DNA of 64,000 nt, from NCBI GenBank assembly GCA_011009095.1, contig VTPC01006054.1, positions 186,001 to 250,000 of the forward strand, written 5' to 3'. A program made the translations under genes and the position numbers. This DNA comes from Ignelater luminosus. Taxonomy: Eukaryota > Arthropoda > Insecta > Coleoptera > Elateridae. Of the stretch, positions 20,625-32,240 are shown one piece after another (the first letter of the stretch is position 1; the number at the start of each line of letters is the position of its first letter). Below the pieces are notes generated by a model. It had not been told where the DNA came from, made no database searches, and was given only the letters and a program-made list of their open reading frames with translations.

Positions 20625-23100
20625 CTGTGGCAGGGACAAGTTGTGATTGTTTAGTTCTGTGAACAAACTATAGGTAGCAGCACATTACCGTTCTCCAGTA
20701 GTGTTTTTCTTCATCCTCGCAGTGTGTAGCTGGAGTTTCGTTGCGATGCCATGTATGTTCGTTAGTTACAGTAATTTGTATAGATGTTGTGTTCAAAAGT
20801 AAAATTTTGCTATTGTGTTTGAATCGTTACTCTTCCAAGACACCAAGAGGTAAGTAATACGTTTGAACTCCTTTAGATAGCATAATTTTTCAAGTTCATT
20901 TAGGCGTTGTTTAGTTTTCATACGACCAGTACTGTTTCGAACACAAAGCAAATCGTAAATGGCGATGTGTGGGACTAGTTGTGACGGAAGACTTGGGGCA
21001 CGTTGTGACAGTGTCACAACTTTCTCCGATAAAAGCATAATACGTGTATTTCTTTTGTTACGAAGGAAATGGTGAGAAATTACAAAACAGATCGAGGGAA
21101 AAGGAGTATAAATAACTATGAGTTAGCTGCGGTAGAGGTACAATGTTAGAGATGTAGCTCAAGGAAAGCACAAGAAGACGAAGTGTGTGAATATGCTGCG
21201 GGAGCTCCAAAAATCTTTTACGAAATCAGCCGTAAAGAATTAAGGAGTTTAGCTTTTGAATTCGCAACAGTAAATAAAATTGTTGTGCCAGAGAATTCGT
21301 TGGCCAGTGAGCAAGCTAGCAGTGACTGGTTAACAAAATTTATGCAGCGTCACAGAAATCTTTCCATTCGTGTTCCTGAGGCTACCGGTGCACAAGCTTT
21401 AACAAACACAATGTTGAACCCTTTTTTAAGATCTTGAATTTACAATTAAAAATACAATTTCAATTCTAATGACATTTGAAATATTGATGAACCAGCTTGT
21501 AGAACCGTCCAAATGCCGCTGAAAATAATCGCGGAAGAAGGGGAAAAGAGGGTTGGTGGAATGACGTCGGCGGAGAGAGGAACAAACGTTAGCATAGTTT
21601 TTGCTGTTAATGCAGAAGGTAACTCGGTTTCTTCAATGTCTGTCTTCCACAGGAAGTTTTACAGAAAACATTTTGTACGAGATGGCCCAGTAGACTGCTG
21701 TGGTACTGCCAACCCAAGTGACTGGATAACAGGTCCTGCCTTTTTGATATCTATGAAGCATTTTGTGAAGAAGGTGAGGTGCTCTCAGGAATCTCCTGTG
21801 TTCGTGCTACTGGACAATCACATTTCTTATCTGCACATCGATGTGCTGGACTACTGCAAAGAACAAGGTATTACTTTACTGTCGTTTACTCCCCACACAA
21901 CAAACAGACTACAACCTTTAGACGTTTTCGTTTTTGGCTCGTTTAAAAAGTTTTACAGTGACGCAATGGGCTGATGGATAAAATCACACCCTGGTCCAAC
22001 CGTATTAATCTACGACATCCCAGGCATAGTATGGACTGCATTACCAAAAGCAGCAACACCAAACAACATCCAGGCAGGATTCGGCTCGAATGGGATCTAG
22101 GAGTTCAATACGAAAATTTTTAAAGAAAGACACTATTTTGGTTCATCTGTGACAGACCGATCAATGACGACAGTGACCGAAGAGCGCAACAACGGATACG
22201 GTAACAGAGTAGATGAAACCATCACTAACATTACCAACCAGGATATACTACCAGAGCTGTGTTGTTCTAAAATGGTTACTGTAAGTCCTGTGAATGTCAG
22301 ACGTAAAACTGTAAAGCGTAAGACCATAAAATCTGCCATTTTAACAAGCACACCTCTCGAGGAGGCAATTTGTTTAAAACAAACAGAGAGAAATGAAAGG
22401 AAGTTTAAAGAAGAAAAATCCAAAAGAAAACTTTTCGATTTACCAAAGTCAGAGAAACAACTAAAACCAGAAAAACTAAAAACAAAAAAAGGAAGAAAAA
22501 ATCTCGGAAGATGATGAAAACTGTGTTTATTTAGTCTGCATAAGACCTTACAATCAATCGAAACGTGGGGAAGACTGGGTTCAATGTTTAGCATGCAAAA
22601 AATTGGCACACGTGAAATGTACCAGAAATTAAGCTTTTTATGTGTGCATTAATTGTGATTCAGATAGAGAAATGGTTGATTACAGTAACTAAATTAGGCT
22701 ATTAGAACCGTGTCATTATCTAAGAGCTGAAAGTAGAGTGTAATAGGTTTTTATTTTATTTTTTTAATGTTCTAACTTTTATTAAACTGTAACATTAAAG
22801 TATGATTTACTTTTGTTAAATATTTTTGATTTCATAACCTCCAGCACAAAACTTATATGTCACAACCTATCCCAAGAGTGTCACAATCTATTCCACAGCG
22901 GGGCAAAATGTGACATAGTGGAAAAATTTTAAAAACTGCTTGTGACTTACAAAGGGTCATTTAAAATTTATTAATACTACCTTAAATATATGAACATTGA
23001 TGCAGAGTTTCAGAAAACTGTTTAACACTATCTTTAAAAGGAAGGCAGACCTTATAAAAAATATCTTACGTAAAATGTCACAACTAGCCCCGGTCTACCT
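20625..23100 (+). mobile_element. pogo/Tigger-type DNA transposon
   Basis: The transposase relic (21069-22660) is framed by inverted ends. On the left, CAGGGACAAGTTGTGATTG lies at 20631-20649. On the right, the reverse complement of 23076-23100 reads AGGTAGACCGGGGCTAGTTGTGACA and is followed by TA. Further TGTCACAA-type motifs repeat inside both ends (near 20975, 21003, 22857, 22880, 22906 and 23075). They may be transposase-binding sites. The left boundary is approximate. Element size is about 2.5 kb. Confidence 0.6.
21069..22665 (+). pseudogene. pogo/Tigger-type transposase with C-terminal PHD-like finger
   Basis: The start MVRNYKTDRGKRS (21069) is the common N-terminus of this family. The Tc5-type DNA-binding domain follows (WLTKFMQRHRNLSIRVPEAT, 21183-21437). 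The DDE core has NIDEPACRTVQMPLKI with the first Asp, SAERGTNVSI, then VLLDNHISYLHIDVLDYC with the second Asp, and PHTTNRLQPLDVFVFGSFK (21513-21974). The C-terminal part (22149-22514) is charged and ends in a PHD-like finger around 22505-22660, including WVQCLACKKLAHVKC. It cuts and pastes at TA. A stop near 21150, a frame break near 21430, a stop at 21972 and more downstream make it inactive. Confidence 0.85.
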
Positions 23101-23107
23101 TATGTTA

Positions 23108-23350
23108 GGTTTAGTGTTCCACAAGAGTCGGTTCTTGGGCCGTTTTTGTTTTTAATTTACATTAATTATTTTACAAGCATTATTGCGCGCAGCCATATTG
23201 CTATGTTCGCGGATGATACAAGCATAATTTGAAAGCATCATGTTTGGAATACGTTACTAAATATAGTAAATACTGAATTATCAATTATAAATAATTGGTT
23301 TTGTGTTAACAATTTAGCCTTAAACATCCAAAAAACAAAAGTGAGCAAGT
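23108..23350 (+). pseudogene. LINE reverse transcriptase palm fragment
   Basis: The frame reads VPQESVLGPFLFLIYIN then HIAMFADDTSII and, after a stop, LALNIQKTKV. These are the GVPQGSVLGPxLF, FADD and NxxKTK blocks of Jockey/CR1-like non-LTR elements, in the correct order. Only about 80 codons survive. It begins within 8 bp of the pogo right end, so pogo may have inserted into this LINE; the other side is not recognised. Confidence 0.75.
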
Positions 23351-23465
23351 TTCCAGATTTAATTCGGAAATTGTTGATGTGATTATTAACTTTTTTAAGG
23401 TTAATCTCTGATGTTTAGAATTGCTGAAACTGCACCTTTACAGTTCCATTACGCTAATTAAGAAG
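23350..23465. repeat. Direct repeat, left copy
   Basis: TTTCCAG..TTAAT.CGGAAATTG, AACTTTTTTAAGGTTA and AGTTCCATTA.GCTAATT appear here and again at 25360-25455, same orientation. Similarity starts sharply at TTTCCAG on both sides. The two copies bracket about 1.9 kb without recognised coding sequence. They could be short terminal direct repeats of a small LTR-type element or two copies of a dispersed repeat. Confidence 0.55.
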
Positions 23466-25356
23466 GCTTGAGCGGCAATACATTGTGAGTACAAAACAAA
23501 TGAATGTTCAATATTGTTTATTCATGTCGCAAATTTTCCTTTTATACAAAGTTGACATGCTGATCTAATAACAAATTATTACAAAACTAGGCAAGATGTG
23601 TTCAATTCTGCAAATATAACAATTACAAAACTAGTTCATATTTTAAATAGGTTGACAATTTTATCTTTACTATAATGGAATATAGTAGTGTAATGTTTAT
23701 ACAAATAGTATGACGTAATCTAATGCACTTTTTATATTGTGTTGGCCAAACGGCAAACGTTGTGATTTCGAACATTCCTTTACTTATGAAATGCGATGCA
23801 ATTGATAATGAATGTGTTTTGAAATGAACTAAAATAAATTTTTTATTATTTGAATTAAGGATTCTTGATTTAATTTTGTAGGAAAACTGGAAATTATGAG
23901 GACTTTCTTTAGAAAGAGAAAACCTGTTTGATTTTGCAATAAAATTGTCAATTTCAAAATTAAACATGTTGGCGACTCGAGAAATGTTTTGAAGAGAAAA
24001 TGTGATGTCGCACTTTTAATTGAACGCTGGTTCTAACGTAGAAATAAATTGAAATAAAATTCTTAAAATATAAATGAATTAATTCTGTTTAATTTTCAAA
24101 ATTAAAAGTTTTAATTGTTGGTATTTCTGAATACGTTTGAAATAGGTAGATGTTGATGGAATAATTCTTTTTTTTAAATAGTCGTTATGGAAAGTTGAAT
24201 ACTTGCTGATTGGAAAATGTAATAATTAAATAGAATGGAGTCTTTAAAATCGATGATTAAATGAGAAAACATTGAAAGTGATTGTGAGATACTTTAAGTT
24301 GAAAATTGGTGACTCTAAAGACTTTTATAAAGTGATTGAATATAATGATTGTTGTTGTTTAGCTTCTTCTTCCGCCATGAAACCTGGAAATGATTTGATA
24401 AATTGATTAAGCTTTAGTTGTAGTTTTGAATGGCAGTTGGATCCTCTCGACCGATTAATTGGAAGCTGGATGACTTTTAGATCCATTGTATGTTGATGAA
24501 TTCTTCTATGTTTATTCTTTATAATTGATGTCTTTCTTAGATTAAATGTGTTTCAAACTCCGAAACTTTGCAAAAGGGCGTAAATCCTTTACAAAGCTGT
24601 TCTGACTCGGCTGCAGCAACCTGAAGTGATATTGCCAACTCTCTGTAGTTAATTGTCCTTGATGCAGATGTGTGTGTGTGTGTGTGAGTGAGTGTCCTTC
24701 AGCAGACTAGTAATTTGTCCTTTAGCGGACTCGTAGATGTGTCCTTCAGCGGACTTGCAACGCGTATTCTTCTTTCTCATTATTATTATTTCTGTTTGTG
24801 TACACCGTTAGCACTGGGTTCGTCCCGCGTCGTGATGGAAGGTGCTGGGAGCTCTTGTTTGTTGTATCTGCTGAAGCAGTCATTGGTTATAGTGGGTCTT
24901 CTTTAGCTGCAAGGTAAAGGGGCGTAAATTCCTGGCCTTATGAATGCTTGATGTTTGACACAGCTGCAAAAGGGCACTTTTCAGCGCACGAGATTGGTGC
25001 ATTGTACTGGTCCCACAAGCGGCCATGTCCTCCATCTTATTGATATGAAAACGGTTGGTCTGCACTTGTTCGGATCTGTTGTGTTGGTGATGAGAACTTC
25101 CCTTTTTCTGCCATGGTAGGTTGCGTTGTAGATGCAGGTCTGGTAGCAGAATGTCCCAATGATAAGGATGATGGCCAAGGATGCGACGAACTGATGTGGG
25201 AAAAAATGCGTTAGCATCTTCCCTGTTTTTCGGATGTAGGAATTTTTTTCCGTGGTGTGTAAGAGTTCAGTTAGTCGATGTAGTGGCTGTTGAGTCCATA
25301 GATGTTAGTTCCCTCTCGGACTAATCTCCAAGAGAATGGATCGAAGGACCATGGAT
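23466..25356. other. Bracketed 1.9-kb stretch without a recognised gene
   Basis: AT-rich to about 24500, then richer in G on the forward strand. Open frames at 23623-23967 (-), 24688-24906 (+) and 24880-25217 (-) lack family motifs. TTGGCGACTCGAGAAATG near 23967 looks a little like a primer-binding site (TGGCGA start), and TTGGTGACTCTAAAG near 24305 resembles it, but neither follows a proven LTR. Confidence 0.35.
24669..24765. repeat. TG microsatellite plus three ~24-bp repeats
   Basis: A run of TG dinucleotides (about 24669-24686) passes into three units of TGTCCTT.AGC.GACT.GTA.. starting near 24693, 24716 and 24740. This is a simple tandem expansion. Confidence 0.7.
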
Positions 25357-25359
25357 AGA

Positions 25360-25455
25360 TTTCCAGTCTTAATCCGGAAATTGTTGTTATGAGATTAACT
25401 TTTTTAAGGTTAGTGTTTAGTCTAGTCTAGTCTCATAGTTCCATTAAGCTAATTG
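25360..25455. repeat. Direct repeat, right copy
   Basis: Second copy of the repeat at 23350-23465, with a small internal duplication of GTCTA (TTTAGTCTAGTCTAGTCTCA) not present in the left copy. Similarity fades after GCTAATTGA. Confidence 0.55.
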
Positions 25456-25821
25456 AAAAATGAACTTTACAAACATAATTTAATAAAAGGTAAGGTAACA
25501 GTTCGATATAGCAACTCCTAGGATTTAACTTCTACAGTGAAAGTTCAACCTTGCCAATGCATGTATAATCCATTCAGAGAATTAAAAGACACCTGCGGAA
25601 GGCCTCTCCGACGCTAACCACTTAAAAATTTAAAAAAAAACTTTAAAAATCGACGAATTTGACATTCACAAGCACACCGACTGCCATGGCACCATAACAT
25701 CGCGGCTACGTCCCTTCTACTCCCCAACAGCGTACCAACCGACAGTACCACAATCCAATTTCCCTAAATCACCTAGAGGACATTGACCCCGCGCAAGTAC
25801 GAACGAATTCTTTCATTCAAT

Positions 25822-25934
25822 TTGCCCCCCCACAAGATTGGGGTGGAATTCAATAAACAATGAATGAATGTTTAATTGCTTCTAACCTAACCACCTCCTC
25901 GCTTCAGCCCCCCCGCAACTTTGGGGTGGAATTC
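25822..25934. repeat. Duplicated C7/GGGG hairpin motif
   Basis: CCCCCCC.CAA.ATT.GGGGTGGAATTC occurs at 25824-25851 and again, slightly changed, at 25908-25934. Each copy can fold as a short hairpin of C run against GGGG. About 60 bp of unlike sequence separates them. The role is unknown; they may be ends of a small mobile repeat. Confidence 0.5.
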
Positions 25935-25939
25935 TTATA

Positions 25940-27174
25940 CGCGGGTCAAGTTGCAGTAGGGGATTAGTAGTGTGTGCAGCAGCTGATTTAGTTGCCAACT
26001 TCATTGTTTCTATCGTGCAACATAACCTCAGATGTGCGTAAAAATCGTGTTGTTTTTCGTCGGTTTCACCAAGATTGGATTAATTTTCTTTACCTCGGCC
26101 ACCTAATTGTGTTCTGTGAGTAATTCTTTACCTGCTGATACCAAAAACTTGCTCTCAAAACGGCGTTTTACTAGGGGTAGCTATATCGAACAATTACCAA
26201 TGATAATATTAGTTGTCAAATTTTGAGGTTACTTTTCGAAAATACTTTAAATACTTACCGTCTGCAAATACGGAAATACGCTTTTAATAATAGCCAGGAA
26301 AGTGATATTTTTCTAACAAGCAGATGTTATCTACATTTTCTCTAAGACCGGTTTTTATGCAAAAATAGTTATTTTAAAACCTAGTGCACTGTCACGCCAC
26401 ATTTCAGGCGTGAGGCCAAAATTCGAAGAAAGTCAAACGCGCTTGAAATGTGACAGCATACGTGCCCTCAACAAAATTTTTTGTTAATCGTTTACATAAA
26501 ATGAGAAAAACATTTGGAGGTTAACATTGACAGATGTCAAGAATTAGGTACATCTACAAACATATTTTACAATATGTAAAACGATGGGGTACAGCAGTGT
26601 GCCTTGAAAATTTACTGTTAAAATTTTTCTTCTTTCCTCTACACTCACAGTGCGAGCAGAGAGCTAACGTATATTTTCGTCTCTCTTGTTTGACAAGTGT
26701 GTCCACACTCTCCCATTAGAAAAATGACATTTAATAAAACAATATCATGGTACACTAGGGTACACAAGGGGGAAAACGTTTTTAACATTGGTCTTAGGAC
26801 AAAATGTCACTCTTGATAAAATTTTCTGCTTGTTTTAAAACCTCCAGTAATGGTAATATAATTTCGATGTTACCAACAATAATGGAAAAAAATTTTAAAA
26901 AACGCCTTATTTTTGAATAAAAAACAACTAAGTTCCAAATTTACTCAAAAATCAGGTTGCCATGTTTCAGCTACAGCCGCAAAAAAAGCTACCATGATTT
27001 TTTAATTTAAACGCATTGTTTTAATAAAAAAGCGACTGAGTTTCAAATTTGTTAAAACATGGCAATCTGATTTTCGAGTAAATTTCATATACCCCAATCG
27101 CTTTACACAGTGTATATCTAGCTATATATTACTTTTTCGTTTAATTACCTTACAGAATGATTACAAAAAATAAA
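25940..27174. other. No recognisable gene, 1.2 kb
   Basis: AT-rich. An open frame of 61 codons at 26534-26719 has no motif. GACCGGTTTTTA near 26346 faintly recalls the start of the composite repeat, so the partial copy to the right may once have extended here. Nothing else is recognised. Confidence 0.35.
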
Positions 27175-27745
27175 TAATTAAAATTAAATTATTTGAATTT
27201 TTTTAATTAAAAATCATGTTGTCTATATCTATGTTTCCAAGGTGACAATTGAGAATTTTTTAAAGGTTATTATTGGTTTTATTTGAACAAAACACAAATA
27301 AAAGTTGAATTTTGTTTTGTTCCCTTGGTTACCAACTACTAAATGTGTTGTGCAATATTATGCTGTAAGTGTTTCGTGTTTTTATAAGGAGTACAACAAG
27401 AAACGTAATCCTTTTATAATGATGTAATAGATGTCTAAGAATACCATAGCAGTTTATTACAACTGTCTCATCAACGGTGATCATTTGTAAATAAATCTTG
27501 ATTAATACCGTTTCCATACATCTGTTAAGTGTAGGTACAATTAGTGTTCTATTAGTAAACTGTTCTTAACAGAAATGATACTTTCATGCAATCAAAAATA
27601 AAGAAATAATTGGTTTCTTAATTTTTTTTTCGAGTCAGGAAAATATTTACTTTATCTGACTAGTCAGGTAAAGATCTAGTTTGCATAGTAAAATGAGCCA
27701 AAAAAAGCCTACTCTCAACGACGGCGTTAGAAAAATAATATGACA
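27175..27745. repeat. Composite repeat, partial copy B
   Basis: Two blocks match copies A and C in order: AAAATCATGTTGTCTATATC with CCAAGGTGACAA (27210-27250), and TTTTTTTCGAGTCAGGAAAA through CTAGTTTGCATAG to AAAAGCCTAC and GGCGTTAGAAAAA (27618-27745). About 200 extra bp without homology lie between them. The tRNA-like modules are missing. Confidence 0.6.
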
Positions 27746-27853
27746 AAACAAAAAAGTATAACTAAGAAATTCGGAGCACGCTTTGTTTAGTATATAAACC
27801 GGAATTTGATCAAAACCTGCGGATCGCTTCGATTTGCATGAACGCAGCGTCAA
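27745..27853 (-). pseudogene. LINE reverse transcriptase N-terminal fragment
   Basis: On the reverse strand, CKSKRSAGFDQIPVYILNKAC matches in type the first conserved RT block of many non-LTR elements (K.K.SAG.D.IP...LK.C). The frame ends at the A-rich tail of composite repeat copy B, which may have inserted here and removed the rest. Only about 35 codons are preserved. Confidence 0.55.
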
Positions 27854-27859
27854 CTAAAC

Positions 27860-29330
27860 ATCTTTAATAGAAATATAATCAATGCTGAGCTTGTTTGTAT
27901 TCTCTGCATGGAAGCAGTCAGAATCCAAATGACTGTCGCTAATACTTTATGTTTTGTCGTAGGGGTGGGTCAAGTTGATTGTTATTATGGGAGTATTTGG
28001 CTTAGCAAAAAATTGTTTTTGTAGCCATAACCTGAAATTAAATGTGAAAACAAAATTCGAATATCATGGCTTGCTTTCAAAATATTAGCGAAAAATGATT
28101 TGTGCTGAAACAACTGTTGCTCATATCTTGCTGGTTTAAAGAGATCTCTGAAAACTTTAAGGACGTCTTTACCAGAAACCTAATTTCCAATAACATGACA
28201 CACTTGTCAAACTTTACTGTTTTCAACAAATACATTCATTGTTTTGTAACGGAATGCGTAGTTAGCCACGATTTTCTTGAAAGGATTTATTGTACAAGCT
28301 TTGCAAATATATATACAGGGTGATCATTTTAAAACTTCCCACCTTAAATAAATCTTTAATTAGTAAAATTATCAAAAATTGCTGAAACGCTTCAAGCTTG
28401 TTTTGGAGGGGGACATTTAATAACCTACTCTAGTCAGTTGAGAAACTTTCTACCTCCCTCCCCAGCCATTCCCTCGAAAAAAGTCTAAATGACACTACTC
28501 CATGTGTGATATATCATTTTAAAGGGTATAAGATTTACAATCTTTTACATCAACGAAAATTAAAATCGGCCCAGCCTTTTGTGAACTAGAGACAGAAATG
28601 TATTGATTAAACTAAATACATTTTTTGCTCTAATTCACGAACAGCTGGACCGATTTTGATTTTCTTTAATGTACAAGATTGAGAATCGTATTTGATTTGA
28701 GCTGGAAAAGGTGCAGTTTGTTGCGGGTCATCGGCTCAGTATGGGCAACTTTCTTATTATTATAGTTAGAGCTTTGGTTAAATGAGCAATGTTGTGCAAT
28801 TTTGAATGCTGATTCAGATTTAGGTGAGAAAAGTTTTCCCTACATGTGACAGCGCGTAATTGAGAATATCAATTGCATTTTTGTATCCAAATGGGTATCC
28901 CCACGTTTTTAAATTTGCTGTTTCTGAGTTAGGGGCTTTACCAATATACCGCACCAAAGTTGCATTAGTGCGCTAAATATATTTTATTCGAAACCTAACT
29001 TGCGAAAGGTTGTATCTTGTGCATAAGGTGTTTATATAAGCGTGTAAAGTGAGATGGATTAAGGTGTTGGTCCTTCTGGGTGAGTAATGTTTTTAAACAA
29101 AGATAGTAATACATAAATCACTTTAAAGAAATCAAATACTGAACTTTATGACGGAAGATCTCATTAAATATAAGACCCACTTTACATCTGAATCGAAAAG
29201 AAAATACATAACTGTTATTAAAACGGAAACTTAAAAAAGGTGAAGCTTTCTCGAAGAGGAAAAGTAGTCGCCAAATGGAAAGATAGACGTGATGTAATGA
29301 TATCTTTTTCTTCTTAGTTCTGGTCCCTCA
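27860..29330. other. No recognisable gene, 1.5 kb
   Basis: No supported gene. The 73-codon frame at 28102-28323 lacks motifs. At 28311 the sequence TATATACAGGGTGATC has the ACAGGGTG terminus seen at several repeat ends in this window. The stretch ends at the 3' end of the reverse-strand LINE. Confidence 0.4.
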
Positions 29331-29334
29331 TCTA

Positions 29335-29981
29335 CCGAGCAGTGTATAGGATTGACAAAAAGTCCGCCAGGCCGACCTATCCTGAGCTACTTGGGCAGCT
29401 TGACTCCAAGTATAACCATACATTTAGGATAGAGCTGATGTTATCAGCCCAGGTGGTCCATCTTCCATGCACTGGACATGGCCAAACAATCTCAGCTTGG
29501 GCGCTCTCACCTTGTCCAACAGAGGGTCCACTTTGTATCTGTCCTTATCCTTGAGTTTCAGATGCGATATGTTTTAGTTTTTCCGGTTACCCCTATTAAA
29601 TACCTCATTTCGGCCTCTTGGATTCTGCTTTCAAACTTACTAGTGACGCTCCATTTTTCTCAGCCGTAAGTGAGAATGGGTAGGTTAGTTGTCGTGCTTT
29701 GTACCCCCACTTACCTCCTGTTTCCTCAGGAACTTAAGTCTAAGGCGCGCAGTATCCTACCCGCCACTAAAGTCCTGGCATTAATTTCTGTGCCGAGCTT
29801 TCCGTCACTAGAAATCCACACACCTAGATACTTAAATTGGTGCCTCTACTCCAAAGCTTGCCCTTTGATCATAATACAGTGGGTACACTGTTCTCTAGAT
29901 ATAATCATTGTCTTAGTTTTGTTTATACTTGCTTTCAGTCCCACCTTCTCCAAGGCCATAATCAATAGGCTGAGGTTTGTA
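29335..29981 (-). pseudogene. LINE RT thumb and C-terminal domain
   Basis: Reverse-strand reading gives KASINKTKTMIIS, FKYLGVWISSDGKLGTEINA, LTYG.EKWSVTSKFES, AEMRYLIGVTGKTK and ERPSWDCLAMSSAWKMDHL, the decayed form of the R(L)RWFGHVxRMED motif. These are the usual blocks after YADD in RTE/BovB-like elements. Forward open frames at 29342-30038 are shadows. Several frameshifts; the end near 29335 is probably close to the natural C-terminus. Confidence 0.8.
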
Positions 29982-32240
29982 ACGGGAAGATGCTCAAAAG
30001 TATGCACAAGTCCCGTCCAGACCAATGGTAGATGTTAAATCCCGTAGCTCATGCTGCAGATGGGGTGGATTCTCAAATGAACTTACCTAGCCGCACAAAG
30101 AGAAGCTCACCGATTTCCAAAACTCTTATTAAACTAATAGATGTTCACAAAAGAGGGCGCCAGCAGTCGTAGATCGAAGGGTTCTGATGGTCGGTCACGC
30201 GACTACTCGTGAATCCGACACCCTGTATATAGGCTTCTTGCAAAACCTCACCCTGTGTGTAACTTACCTCGTGGTAGCTTTATTAAAACTCGTTTCAACG
30301 TTTCGCAATTGAGACTCAACACGAACAAAAAACTGTATAAACATGTGATTTGTCTTAATCAATTTTGACAAGGAAGTCCTCTGAAGACTTCCTTCTTTTT
30401 TTAAAAAAAAAAGATCCAAGAAAGAAATACCAGTTTAATATTTACTTCTCTCTTGAACAAAGGCATCCAACCTTTAATTGAAATTTAGACTAAGCACCAC
30501 CGTGCTTTTTAATAGCCAAACCAACGAAGTAACGAAATTAACGCTGCTTGTCTGGACCAGAGATCCACTTACAAAGAAAACAAAATGTAAATAATCGACC
30601 TTTCTTATATTTATTAAAACAATAATAAAAAAAAAGTTAAACACACATAAACAAGAATATAAAAATAACAAAATAACACTACAAAAGAATATCAATAAAA
30701 GGTATGAATTATATTCTTCACTGGAGAACAAAGTTGATAAACAAATAATGAGAAAATAGCAACAAAAACAAGTTATTACAATAAACAAAAAGAAAAGGAT
30801 TCTGTTACGTTAAAATTTCAAAATATGGAACAAAAGGCCAAAATCTAAATATTAAACCAGTTAAAACAAGACAAACTTGACAATGAATTTTTAAATACCA
30901 ACAAATAAACTTTATATCTAATAACAAAGAAAAACAGTAGTTAAAAGTTATTAATTATGTTGCAATAATTTAACAAACACCAGCTAAAATTACCTGGGAA
31001 CGTTCCTGTTACAAATTAGTTAAAAGTATTACTCGTAAATATTATAATTCAATGAGAAAATCGAAACTAATCTTGCCTAAGCAAGGCTTTCGTATGGAAT
31101 ATTTCACAAATTCCACGTTTTCCTAGTCTTTTATCAAATGAAACACTCAATAAAACTCAGATAACAAAACAAAACAGGTCTTTCTTACTATAACGGCAAT
31201 CTTTCTTCCAGGTGATATGTGCAGGTCTCTGATTCCCATCGACAGCAGCTCATTCACGTTTGCCTGGTCCCCACCAATGTTCAAGGAAACTTAGATTCCA
31301 AAGAACAATCACTTTTATTAACGATGACCAAGAAACACAAGAACAAGATCCAAGTGTTTATATAAAAACTTTAAAAATAACTAAAACCACTTTGAGTCTC
31401 AAACGCTCTTTAAGTTTACTTAACCCATTCGGTTCACGGAGCTTCCAAAATGTAATACACACACACAGTTCAAGTCTTTACGAGGCGGACAGTTTCTGTT
31501 CTCGACGGACCCTTTAACGTTGCACCAACGGAACCAAAATTGTTGCGTTTCTACCCTCTACAATTTTTATCTCCTGGGAAATACCAGCGTAACTGTAATT
31601 GAAGCAAAAACGCCTCCACAATAACAAAGCTTTCTAAGCACCGTTTTTCAGTAAACAAACCGGCTTTCCTCCGTGAATAACACGACAGAGACCTGACAAA
31701 ATAGGATTTCTCGAGTCCGATCTCTCTTTTACTAAGAGAATCGCTTCAATTAAATTCGGTTTGTAACCACTTCGGATTTGTAGGGGTAACGCCGAAATCA
31801 ACCCACACGTTGGTTCGAGTACGCAGTTATCAACGTAATGCCTATTCTCTCTGCGTCTCCTGTGGCGCAATGTGTACTTACTGGAGTGGGGTTCGAAAGT
31901 CAGATGCACACCCTAACAGATTTAAAAATGCAGAGTCTTATGGACCAATGGAAAATTCCACTTCGTAGATTTACCAGCTTAAACCTGGCTCAATCGAGAC
32001 TGTGTGACTTCAATTTTTGCGACGAAGATTCTAGGAATTTTATATTGGAAAATAGCAAAAGGCACGTCTACCGGAGCCCAGAAGTCGAGACCACAAAGTT
32101 ATCAATTCTTTAGAATAACATTGTAACAAACATTCGTTTATAGAATGAAATAATTTAAATATTACGCGTCAAGAAAACAAATACCTGAACGAAATTGAAA
32201 GACAGAGGCGGATTTAGTGCGAATTTGAAAATAACATTAC
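29982..32240. mobile_element. Unidentified 2.26-kb insertion inside the LINE
   Basis: The limits follow from the LINE reading frame and the 8-9-bp duplicated flank AGGTT(T)GTA. No transposase or pol motif is visible. Open frames at 30474-30788 (-), 31260-31517 (+), 31634-31909 (-) and 31838-32113 (+) are not recognised. ACACCCTGTATATAGG near 30219 carries the ACAGGGTG terminus in reverse. A/T-rich runs (10 A at about 30402) lie inside. An 8-bp duplication would suit hAT-type ends, but no matching inverted ends were seen. Confidence 0.5.

Noticed and set aside
23967..23985. TTGGCGACTCGAGAAATG as a primer-binding site
   Set aside because: No LTR end precedes it, and the nearby direct repeats are too short and too far away.
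28311..30228. Single DNA transposon bounded by ATACAGGGTG at 28313 and its complement at 30219
   Set aside because: The right motif lies inside the insertion at 29982-32240 and the left outside the LINE, so they belong to different layers; similarity is limited to about 13 bp.
30474..30788. 104-codon hydrophobic reverse frame as a membrane protein
   Set aside because: Composition matches AT-rich chance translation (Phe, Leu, Ile, Cys); no conserved motif or good start.
31634..32113. Two overlapping 91-codon frames in the LINE insertion as genes
   Set aside because: No recognisable domain, opposite strands over the same DNA, and both lie in an insertion of unknown type.
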